39,096 nt of DNA, from the NCBI GenBank assembly GCA_013002995.1, contig JABDLO010000530.1:1-39096 (forward strand). Reading direction: 5' to 3'. The stretch is from Saprospiraceae bacterium (lineage in GTDB: Bacteria > Bacteroidota > Bacteroidia > Chitinophagales > Saprospiraceae). Position numbers and translations under genes: made by a program. Positions 27,792 through 34,973 of this stretch are shown here, in pieces. Under the pieces are notes generated by a model. It saw only the letters and a list, made by a program, of their open reading frames with translations, was not told where the DNA came from and made no database searches. The first letter of the stretch is position 1, and every line of letters begins with the position of its first letter.

Positions 27792-28447
27792 AAATTCAAC
27801 CCAAGTGTAATATTGAAAAGTCGATCTACGAGACTTGATTCAGAACCGATGATCACTTCATCTTCACCTCCAGTATTGATTGGCAATGAAAATGATTGTT
27901 GAATAAACCTTACGTTCTGTCGATTAAGAAAGTTATAGACTGAGCCTTTGACATAAGCATCTAATCCTGACACATTCAATTCGTACTTAATCCCAAGGTC
28001 CAGTCTGAAATATGCCGGCAAATTGACCAGTGACTCCTCAAATCGATTTCTTGTACCTCCAGCCTCTTTCAAAAGATCAAAAGAAATGTAAGGCCTCCCG
28101 CTGCTGTATACAGCACTTCCGGAAATAATAAAATCCCCAACCGTCAAGGCATTCAACCATTTTAACTGATGTCTACGGTCATTCTGGGAAGGAAATGGTT
28201 CTCCACGATTGATATTGTTGAAGGTATCTTCTGTCTTACTATATGTATAAGCCAATTGACTGAAAAACGTGGGTGAATCATAACCCAGGTAAACATCAAC
28301 TCCCCTGGACTGCGACTTTCCAGCAAAGAGTTTAAATTTTATATTTTCATCAGGCGTCACCCCATTCACCAAGCCCGGATTTTGTGGAAGTAAAGATATG
28401 GTACCTCCAAGGTCTTTCCTGAAGAACTCAACATCCATCCGTAATAT
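27788..28447 (-). pseudogene. TonB-dependent transducer, C-terminal barrel fragment (after in-frame TGA)
   Basis: Same reading frame as the 657-codon upstream half and separated from it by one TGA. An ATG at 28438 could restart translation and give 216 residues. The fragment carries the end of a TonB receptor barrel: alternating strands (MDVEFFRKDLGGT, FFSQLAYTYSKTED, FIISGSAVYSSGRPYISFD, YFRLDLGIKYELNV) and the terminal NITLGLNF with a C-terminal Phe. Alone it has no signal peptide and cannot be a working receptor. It is best read as the lost end of the upstream gene; sequencing error, recent mutation or read-through are the alternatives. Confidence 0.75.
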
Positions 28448-30421
28448 TCAGATGGATAACCCACCACCTACCATAAATAGATTACTGAACCCAAGTGGAT
28501 ATAAACCTTCTTGTGCCAATACAAAGTATTGTTGGTATCCTCCCAGTCTATTCTCAAATGTTAACTCCCTAAAATTCTGATACAACTTAGCATAAGATGC
28601 TTTCAAGTAATAACCTGGTGACGGTTCATATTTCATTTCTATCAAAGGAGACACATTCATGGTGTCGAATGCTTCAAGCACATTCACTCTTAGGCCTAAT
28701 CCGATTTCGAGGCCGTCAGCGGGATATAATAGTTTTTTACCAAATATTGCTCCCTCACCAAACTCCTGGACTCTGTTAATTGGAGTTCTTGATCCTTCGA
28801 CAATAGATATTTCATTCCTTCTGTTTTGAAGATTAACTCCTATGTGCCAATCATCATCTTTAACATATTGAAGCCGAATACCTCCGGTTCCGATTTCGTT
28901 ATAGTTTACGTTTTCGTAATTGAAAAACTCAACCTCGCCCACTCTGAAAACCCGTGATAGGCTTAATCCCAGACTATAATCGTTTTTATAAGTAGAATTG
29001 AACACGCTCCATTTCAATGTTTTATCCGATTGAAAACTATAAGATCCAGAAAGGTTAAATCCTTGATTTCTCCATTTTTCAGTATCGCTGGTACTTTCAT
29101 CAATTAGGCCTTTCTTTCCTTCCCTATTTTCTGCAACATATCTTATATCATAAGACCTTAAATATTCATCTGAGCTTCCAAAAGTTGAAATCGAAAATGA
29201 CAATTTGGATGTGAGATCCAATTTCAATTTTGCATTCAGGTCATGAAACTTAAACCTGGGTTGTACATCGATCAATTTGCTGCGTTGAAAGCTAACCATA
29301 TCAATCGGAGTGTCATTAAGATTTACATTATCATCATTTTCTGATAGCGGAGAACTAAAAGGATCAGTATGATTGAAGCGTCCACCTATTAATAGACCTA
29401 CTTTTGAAGAAATGGGTAATTCAACATATGCATTGGCTTTGAGAAAGTCAAGTTCTATATTTCCATGCGTATTATTGATATAGTCTGTACTATTGAGCAT
29501 CAACATTCCTCCAGCCCTATTCTCATATTCCAGCGGAATTTTATTTTTATATAAGGTGGCATCCTCAATATAATACGGGTTAATTGCTCCAAAGATTCCA
29601 TAGTAATGATCTGTCTTATAAAGAGGAATCCCATCCAGCATGACCAGGGTTTCTTCTGCATCGGAACCCCTTAATTGGATTTTTCCAGCAGCATCGGCGT
29701 CATTACTCACACCCGGAAGCATCTGTATTGATCTAAGGATATCGGAACCATATACGTCTCCTGCTGTAACTTCGACCAGCCTATTCTTATTGAGGGTGAT
29801 CTCGTTATCTTTTCCTATATCTATTATCACCATGGGGTCAACAATGATGGTTACTTCGTCAAGAATTTCTTCAGAAGGCATTAAATGAATGACTTCATTA
29901 GGGCTTAGGTTGCTTATGTTTAAATATCTGGTTTTAAACCCCAGGTAAGTAACCACTAATTCAACTGAAGGAATGTCTTGAACCTCAATACTGAATTGAC
30001 CATTGAGATCTGACATGGTTCCTACCGTACTTCTTTTAGTATATATGGAAGCATATGGAAGTGGTAGTCCTGTTTCTCCATCCATTATTTTCCCACTGAT
30101 CGTTTTTAATGATTCGCGATATAATTGAACATCATCTTTACGGAGCAAAATCTTATCCCCATCTACCATCCTGTAAGACAACCCTTCTTTAGAGAAAAAA
30201 TAATCAAGTAGTTCTGTAACAGACATATTTTCTAAGTCTGCATCACTGAATTCAGGAATATCCATTTTTACCAGTTCTGCTGAATATCCGATCTTAACCT
30301 TATAAGTGCTACACAATTGCTCTATTAATTGCTCAAAGTCTGAGTCAATCGATGCTGTCTGGGCATCAGCGGATGCAGCCAGGCAGAGTGTGAGTAGTAT
30401 GTGAATAATAAATCGAGGCAT
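28448..30421 (-). pseudogene. STN-domain TonB-dependent transducer, N-terminal part ended by premature TGA
   Basis: 657 residues with a signal peptide (1-20) and an STN short domain (about 24-95, FEQLIEQLCSTYKVKIGYS), which in FecA-type receptors touches FecR in the periplasm. A carboxypeptidase-regulatory domain (about 107-195) and a plug (about 205-310, IQLRGSDAEETLVMLDGIPL, and RAGGMLML) come next, then part of the barrel. It stops at TGA 28450-28448 after GGGLSI, and the same frame resumes as ILR-MDVEFF. From family memory, some 15-25 residues (a strand and turn) normally lie between these points, so a small deletion may have made the stop. The start overlaps the fecR-like stop as TAATG, indicating translational coupling. 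Confidence 0.8.
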
Positions 30422-31395
30422 TATCTACTGAGCATGACCTTCTTACCCTCCACTTTATAAATTAATCTTTCAGTAAATGCTATGTTCTTTAGTGCCTCCT
30501 CCAGATTTCCGGATTCAAAGAACAAGACTCCTGTAACCTGCTCGCGGATGGTCGGGTCATCGTACTCTATATATACGTTATATTGTCTTTTTAATTCTTC
30601 AAAAACAACAGAAAGTTGCTCATTTTCAAATGTGAACATTCCATTGATCCATGCTGGAGCTTCCTTTTCTGCTTTCGCAAATTCAAATTTGTCCAGATTC
30701 TTCTTACTTCTTCCGATCTCCACCGTTTCACCAGGATTCAGAATAACTTCTTGATTTCCATGATTCACTTGAACCCTTCCTGTATAACAAGCTACAGATA
30801 ATGAATCTCCTCTGGCAAATACATTAAAACTGGTTCCCAATACTTCAACACTTCCTAAATCTGTTTCAACTGTAAATTGACTACCTTTTTCTACTTTAAA
30901 AAAGGCTTCTCCTTCTAATTTAAGTGTCCTTTGATTCAGGAATTCTTCATCATTAAATTGGACTGAAGAGACAGCATTTAGTTTAACAGAAGAATTATCA
31001 GGTAATTGTACCAATTCCTGTCCTCCTATATCTGTAGAAATGAGCACTCCATTATTAAATCCAAATATTGAATATAATATAAGGGCTACTGCAGCAGCTG
31101 CGGCGACGGTAGTGTAAAGAAATAGTCTTCTGGATTTTGTTGTTACTGCTTTATCACTGGTTGCAGAATCAATCACATTCCACATATCTTTCTTAAGCCC
31201 CTCATCAAGAGCATGTGTGGTGAAATTAATCCCTTCCACAAATTTTCGTGCTTCCTTGAATATTTTCTCCTGACCAGGATGTTCACTGAGCCAATTTTCC
31301 CATTGATCACTTTTTTCACCGGTATCGATCCAGGCTAAAAAGTCCTCGTCTGTGATCAACTCATCAACATTATATGTAAGATATTTATCTTTCAT
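30421..31395 (-). CDS. FecR-family anti-sigma factor
   Basis: A 324-residue inner-membrane regulator. The cytoplasmic N-terminal part (about 1-90) carries the Trp-rich segment DFLAWIDTGEKSDQWENWL that binds ECF sigma. One membrane helix follows (about 91-112, LFLYTTVAAAAAVALILY), then a periplasmic FecR domain (about 118-220; LVQLPDNSSVKLNAVSSV, FFKVEKGSQFTVET, VLGTSFNVFARG). The C-terminal DUF4974-type domain (about 250-324, FTFENEQLSVVFEELKRQYN) contacts the STN domain of the receptor. It lies 3 bases after the peptidase-like lipoprotein and overlaps the receptor start by one base. It should hold the sigma factor until the receptor signals; with the receptor broken, this may no longer happen. 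Confidence 0.92.
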   Translation of the reverse strand: MKDKYLTYNVDELITDEDFLAWIDTGEKSDQWENWLSEHPGQEKIFKEARKFVEGINFTTHALDEGLKKDMWNVIDSATSDKAVTTKSRRLFLYTTVAAAAAVALILYSIFGFNNGVLISTDIGGQELVQLPDNSSVKLNAVSSVQFNDEEFLNQRTLKLEGEAFFKVEKGSQFTVETDLGSVEVLGTSFNVFARGDSLSVACYTGRVQVNHGNQEVILNPGETVEIGRSKKNLDKFEFAKAEKEAPAWINGMFTFENEQLSVVFEELKRQYNVYIEYDDPTIREQVTGVLFFESGNLEEALKNIAFTERLIYKVEGKKVMLSR

Positions 31396-31398
31396 TTT

Positions 31399-31863
31399 CT
31401 ATAGTGTAAACAATTCATCGAGATATTCATCCCGGTTATCTGCGCCATAATTAGCTCTGCATGCCTGTGAACCACTATTCATGATTGAGGTACACATACC
31501 CGTCTCATCTGTATCATCATTATGATTCCTATTCAGAAAACAATGTCCCAATTCATGAAATACAATAAATTCTTTGTCATAAAAACCACTGTTGTTCCAG
31601 AAAGTCTCACTGATGATTACAGAATTAGGGTCAAGGTTATCATGAATGCATTGACCCAATATTTTTTCATCTGAAAGATCACCAATGAATCCTTCTACTC
31701 TATCTTCTTTCCAGTCAAATGAATAACCCCTCTTCTCAGCCTCCTCTGAAAAAGCTTCAAAGTGAGGTATCAGCTCTTCATTGAGGTTGATCGCTTCAGT
31801 TTCTTCTGGCAAGCAGCTTACTACAGTCATTCCAAGAATTAGTAGATAAAATAGATGCTTCAT
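31399..31863 (-). CDS. Lipoprotein with zinc-peptidase-like HELGH site
   Basis: A 154-residue predicted lipoprotein. The signal peptide ends in VVSC with C17 as the lipidated residue. HELGH at 103-107 is a HExxH zinc site, followed by H114 with six residues between, one more than the metzincin HExxHxxxxxH spacing. SIMNSG with M128 may act as a Met-turn. Four further Cys (72, 108, 124, 135) could pair. Bacteroidota have other small lipoproteins with HELGHC...RxH and a SIM segment; their substrates are not known to me. The position is striking: 96 bases after the sigma gene and only 3 bases before fecR, so it is co-expressed with the signalling genes. A role in processing FecR or the receptor is conjecture. 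Confidence 0.75.
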   Translation of the reverse strand: MKHLFYLLILGMTVVSCLPEETEAINLNEELIPHFEAFSEEAEKRGYSFDWKEDRVEGFIGDLSDEKILGQCIHDNLDPNSVIISETFWNNSGFYDKEFIVFHELGHCFLNRNHNDDTDETGMCTSIMNSGSQACRANYGADNRDEYLDELFTL

Positions 31864-31959
31864 TTTTACAATTATTAAGCTTTATAGTACTGTTTTACTT
31901 TATATATTCATGTTTATAAGATGGCTTGAATCGTTTTGTACTCAATTTTTTGAAAAAAT

Positions 31960-32499
31960 TTATCCATCATCAATAAATCCTTTCATTTTTTTAATTCCCT
32001 GGGAGATTAAATTCCTGACAGATTGATAGTTGATATCCATAATCTTACAAATCTCCTCATAAGAATGATTATTATAATACTTATGGTAAATGGCCTCTCT
32101 CTGCCTTGAAGATAATTGACTCATCGCTGAATTCAGTGCTTCGCTTCTTTCTTGAGCAGTCTCTTCTTTAATAATATTACTCTCTATGGCCTCATCGGAT
32201 CTGAAATCAATATCTTCTATTACGTCTTGAGATGTCTTACTTTCTTTTTTTAAAGTTGAAATAATTTTCCTCCTCAATGATGTAATTAAATATGGACGTA
32301 TGGCATCAGTTGTTCCGATTGTAGTTCGCTTATTCCATATTTCAATAAACAGATCCTGGATCGAATCTTTAATAAGATCCTGGTTATAGGTAAGTCTTAA
32401 TGCATAATTATAAAGATAGTCCACCTCCCTGCTGTATATGGATTCAAGGGCCGTTTTCTGACCACTCTTCATCGCCTCCCACAATAGCCTATCGTTCAT
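31960..32499 (-). CDS. ECF-type RNA polymerase sigma factor (FecI/RpoE-like)
   Basis: A 179-residue sigma-70 family protein of the extracytoplasmic-function group. Region 2 is at about 20-80 (YNYALRLTYNQDLIKDSIQDLFIEIW; -10 recognition and core binding). A short linker follows, then region 4 at about 128-175 (LSSRQREAIYHKYYNN, SYEEICKIMDINYQSVRNLISQ; helix-turn-helix for -35). There is no region 1 or 3, as expected. It heads the four-gene block with the lipoprotein, fecR-like gene and TonB transducer, so it likely responds to an outer-membrane signal. The ATG at 32499 follows an AT-rich palindrome (32505-32518). Confidence 0.93.
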   Translation of the reverse strand: MNDRLLWEAMKSGQKTALESIYSREVDYLYNYALRLTYNQDLIKDSIQDLFIEIWNKRTTIGTTDAIRPYLITSLRRKIISTLKKESKTSQDVIEDIDFRSDEAIESNIIKEETAQERSEALNSAMSQLSSRQREAIYHKYYNNHSYEEICKIMDINYQSVRNLISQGIKKMKGFIDDG

Positions 32500-32504
32500 A
32501 AATT

Positions 32505-32518
32505 TTTTCTTAAGAAAA
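32505..32518. repeat. 14-base perfect palindrome in the sigma-gene leader
   Basis: TTTTCTTAAGAAAA is self-complementary and lies 5 bases upstream of the sigma factor ATG, in the 101-base divergent spacer to the repeat lipoprotein. It could be an operator or a hairpin over the ribosome-binding region. Base composition alone could also produce it. Confidence 0.3.
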
Positions 32519-32600
32519 TTTTAACATTTAAAAATAAGTACAAATTTCGTTCCTACCCCTTAACTTCTCGAAAATGATTACAAATTAAAAATAATGCCTT

Positions 32601-33272
32601 ATGACAAAGACTAGTTTAAAATTATTCTTGCCGATCTTTATTCTTGCTGCTCTATTTATCACATCATGTAGTGATGAAGATACTGCAGTTTCAGAACAAG
32701 AAATTGAAAATTACACAGAAGATGCCATTTATACCATGCAGAGACACGCAATGTGTGGAGTAAGAGGATGTTTTGAGTTTATGTTTCCTATTACCATCAT
32801 CTTCCCTGATGGAGGTGAAGCAGAAGTTGATTCTTACGAAGAGATGAGAGACAGGATCAGAAGATGGAAAACGGATAATCCCGATGCTGAAACCAAGCCA
32901 AATCTTCAATATCCACTTGATCTGTTGACCAACGATGCTGAAATCGTAACGGTCAATAGCAGAGAGGAATTAAGAGATGTTGTTAAAGAATGTGTGCGAG
33001 AATTTGTGAACAAGCACCCAAGATTGAACAACAGCTGCTTTAGAATTGCATTTCCTATCAATGTTGAAATTCCTAATGGAGACACCATTACTATGGAAAA
33101 CAGGGTTGATTTCAAGCGATTCCTTCGCAGATGGCATGCCACCAATCCAGACGTTGTAGGTAAACCAAAAATTGTATTCCCGATCACAGTCATATTGAAG
33201 GAAGACGGAACTGAATTAGTATTAGAAAGCGTAGAAGACTTGCAGGCCCTTAAAGAAGAGTGCCGAGGTTAA
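32601..33272 (+). CDS. Lipoprotein with nested CF-FPI repeats, unknown function
   Basis: A 223-residue predicted lipoprotein (signal peptide ending ITSC, C23). The mature part has two ~75-residue repeats, C57-C131 and C146-C221, each starting CF..(M/A)FPI and ending KEC. Each repeat is itself double: a first half ending in RRW (RDRIRRW, KRFLRRW) and a second half ending in KEC (LRDVVKEC, LQALKEEC). Every quarter has a (F/Y)P(I/L) strand, a D/N-G turn and an acidic helix. Cys at both ends suggests one disulfide per repeat. No enzyme motif is seen. I recall similar proteins in Saprospiria but no named family. It is divergent from the sigma gene, so it may belong to its regulon. A terminator follows. 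Confidence 0.75.
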   Translation: MTKTSLKLFLPIFILAALFITSCSDEDTAVSEQEIENYTEDAIYTMQRHAMCGVRGCFEFMFPITIIFPDGGEAEVDSYEEMRDRIRRWKTDNPDAETKPNLQYPLDLLTNDAEIVTVNSREELRDVVKECVREFVNKHPRLNNSCFRIAFPINVEIPNGDTITMENRVDFKRFLRRWHATNPDVVGKPKIVFPITVILKEDGTELVLESVEDLQALKEECRG

Positions 33273-33356
33273 TGTCCTCTTACCGGATAAATTAAAGCGA
33301 ATATCCGAGAGAGAGATTTCACACCAGATGTAGAATCTGGAATTCATGTCAATTAC

Positions 33357-33389
33357 AAGGATGCTCTAAGTGTGGGGGCATCCTTTTTT
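33357..33389 (+). terminator. Rho-independent terminator after the repeat lipoprotein
   Basis: AAGGATGC (33357-33364) pairs with GCATCCTT (33378-33385), leaving a 13-base loop, and TTTTTT spans 33384-33389. It lies ~85 bases after the stop at 33272. A smaller stem, CCAGAT with ATCTGG (33324-33340), precedes it. Confidence 0.8.
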
Positions 33390-33401
33390 AATTTAGTAGA
33401 A

Positions 33402-33449
33402 TTGTTGATTGACAAGATTGTTGATTGGTGAGGTTGATGATTGGTTCTA
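33402..33449 (+). repeat. Three ~16-base tandem units with core TTGTTGATTG
   Basis: Units start at 33402, 33418 and 33434: the first two begin TTGTTGATTG, the third TTGATGATTG. The last unit runs into the stop of the broken four-helix-bundle gene. On the far side of that gene the complementary core CAATC occurs at 33828, 33848 and 33864. ATTGACAAGATTG (33408-33420) and the complement of 33848-33860 agree at 12 of 13 positions, so the gene lies between inverted repeats. Confidence 0.5.
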
Positions 33450-33812
33450 AACTAAAGAACCTAGATATTTGATATAACCATTAAGTGATTTTAGTGCTTT
33501 CGATACAAGCAGTTTCCCCTCGTTAAATTTTACTTCATTTATGTTTTCCTCATCTAATAGAATATTCAAATCTTCAATTATTTCATGCAATGATCCTCTT
33601 AAAATTCTACAAAATTGCATATTCTCTTTATGGTGATGCCTTCCAAATCCTTCAGCAATATTTCTTGTTGATGATCTTCCCGCCCTTCTAATATTTTGAA
33701 TGATATCAAAGTCTAATTGCTTATTTTGTTTTTATAGATTATAAATCCAAATTCTGACCTCTCTACATTTCTTGTAACAGTCTAATTCTTCAAATTTTGT
33801 GTAGGTAGGCAT
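33447..33812 (-). pseudogene. Four-helix-bundle (IVP / S23-type) protein, interrupted by in-frame TAA
   Basis: Reading from ATG 33812, the frame gives MPTYTKFEELDCYKKCR...IWIYNL, then TAA at 33734-33732. It continues in the same frame as KQNKQLDFDIIQNIRRAGR, STRNIAEGFGR, ENMQFCRILRGSLHEIIEDL and ends LGSLV at TAG 33449-33447, 121 codons in all. This is the layout of the four-helix-bundle family first known from 23S rRNA intervening sequences: KFE(E/D)L start, (Q)IRRA, NIAEG(F)GR, and the RGSL.E helix. The stop replaces one codon in the first loop, and the segment is about one residue shorter than usual. No ATG directly follows the stop, so the downstream half is unlikely to be made. Function in the family is unknown. 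Confidence 0.75.
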
Positions 33813-33881
33813 AATAAAAAAGATTTTCAATCACATAATTAACACCTCAATCTAGTCAATTAACAATCTAAACACCCCCTT

Positions 33882-34679
33882 TCACCCAGAAGGATAAAAC
33901 AACCGCTTCCTTATTACATTTTTAGGTTGAAACCTGGACCAATTATCCTGGTTATATTGAAGCCGGTCGGCAATGACGTGCAAGACGGAAGGATTATGAC
34001 CTAACCCGATGTGGCTTCCTCTCACTCTAATGTTTTGATGTATGTTTGTTTCCTGCTCTTCCATGCAATATCTCCAGGAAACAACCCCATCTTCCTTGGT
34101 ATAAATGGCAGTCGTCGGAACATCGGCAGGATGTTCAAGGCTCATCAGGAAGTCCGGGTCAACCTGGCTGACACTCTTACCTCCTGAAACAATACTGTAG
34201 AGCCAAATGGCATTGCTAGGTTTTGTTAACCCCCTAAAAGGTGAACCAAGCGTAATGACCTGCCGCACTAAATGAGGCCTTCTCTTAGCTAATTGTCTCG
34301 CAAATACTCCTCCCAGGCTCCATCCCACCAGGGAAACTCGCTTATTATACTTTAAATACAAGTGCTCCAATGTATGAGTTAATGCATCCAGGTATTCCAC
34401 TTTAGCAAAATTTCTTCCCAGGCCCCAGTCATAAACATTAAAACCCAACTTTTCGATGAACTTCCTTAATACAGTTGTAGACGGTTTACTCGCCATAAAG
34501 CCTGGCAATACAAGGACCGGATGACCATCGCTTTGATATAATTTAGGTTTGTACAGGTTCCTGAATGGAACAGAGAGCCCCAATTCAGTAATTGCCCTTC
34601 CACCTTCAGTTGCCAGTAAAAGCAATGAAGGCTTAGATAAGTCAACAGGTAACTCATCGTTCATCACTTGTTCATCCAT
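33882..34679 (-). CDS. Alpha/beta hydrolase, lipase/esterase-like
   Basis: A 265-residue cytoplasmic protein (no signal peptide). The oxyanion loop region is VLVLPGF (55-61). The nucleophile elbow is GWSLGG (119-124) with Ser121, the acid is probably D197 (YTKEDGVV), and the base is H223 (RGSHIGLGHNP). This resembles triacylglycerol-lipase/EstA-like or acyltransferase-like hydrolases; the SHxGLxxNP ending is common in lipases. The substrate is unknown; acyl esters are plausible given the lipid genes downstream on the other strand. The ATG at 34679 is chosen as the first start, and the family core begins only at about residue 45. It is divergent from the acyltransferase fusion with 294 bases between. 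Confidence 0.85.
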   Translation of the reverse strand: MDEQVMNDELPVDLSKPSLLLLATEGGRAITELGLSVPFRNLYKPKLYQSDGHPVLVLPGFMASKPSTTVLRKFIEKLGFNVYDWGLGRNFAKVEYLDALTHTLEHLYLKYNKRVSLVGWSLGGVFARQLAKRRPHLVRQVITLGSPFRGLTKPSNAIWLYSIVSGGKSVSQVDPDFLMSLEHPADVPTTAIYTKEDGVVSWRYCMEEQETNIHQNIRVRGSHIGLGHNPSVLHVIADRLQYNQDNWSRFQPKNVIRKRLFYPSG

Positions 34680-34973
34680 TTCTTTTCATATTCAAAACAA
34701 AATAATAAACACACTTTCACACAAAATACAAACTTTTATTCTGTTCAATTATCGATTTGAAAAGCAATATATGATTTCTAACTCGAATTTCATATTTATA
34801 TATTATTAATATCATCTCCCTGGGATAATTCAACTGTCATTTAACTTCTTTGCTCAAGCGGCTTCAATTCTTCATAACTAAAAAGTTTAATCATATTCTT
34901 CAGTAAGAGTATTCATAGATTAGGCAGATTTCATTAGCTTTATTGCCTGCACTGAAGACGCAATTAGACATCA

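Noticed and set aside
28448-28450. TGA read as an amino acid throughout the genome
   Set aside because: Other intact genes in the window (the 1087-aa adhesin, era) end at TGA in the expected place, so TGA is a normal stop here.
27788-30421. Programmed frameshift or two separate genes in the TonB transducer
   Set aside because: The two halves are in the same frame with only three codons between the stop and the next ATG, so no frameshift is needed, and the second half has no signal peptide.
31399-31863. Calling the lipoprotein a metzincin
   Set aside because: The third His is six residues after HELGH rather than five, so the classic zinc motif is not met; only a peptidase-like site is claimed.
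34680-34973. RNA gene or small protein in the spacer before the acyltransferase fusion
   Set aside because: AT-rich with no stable fold, tRNA-like arms or open frame of note.
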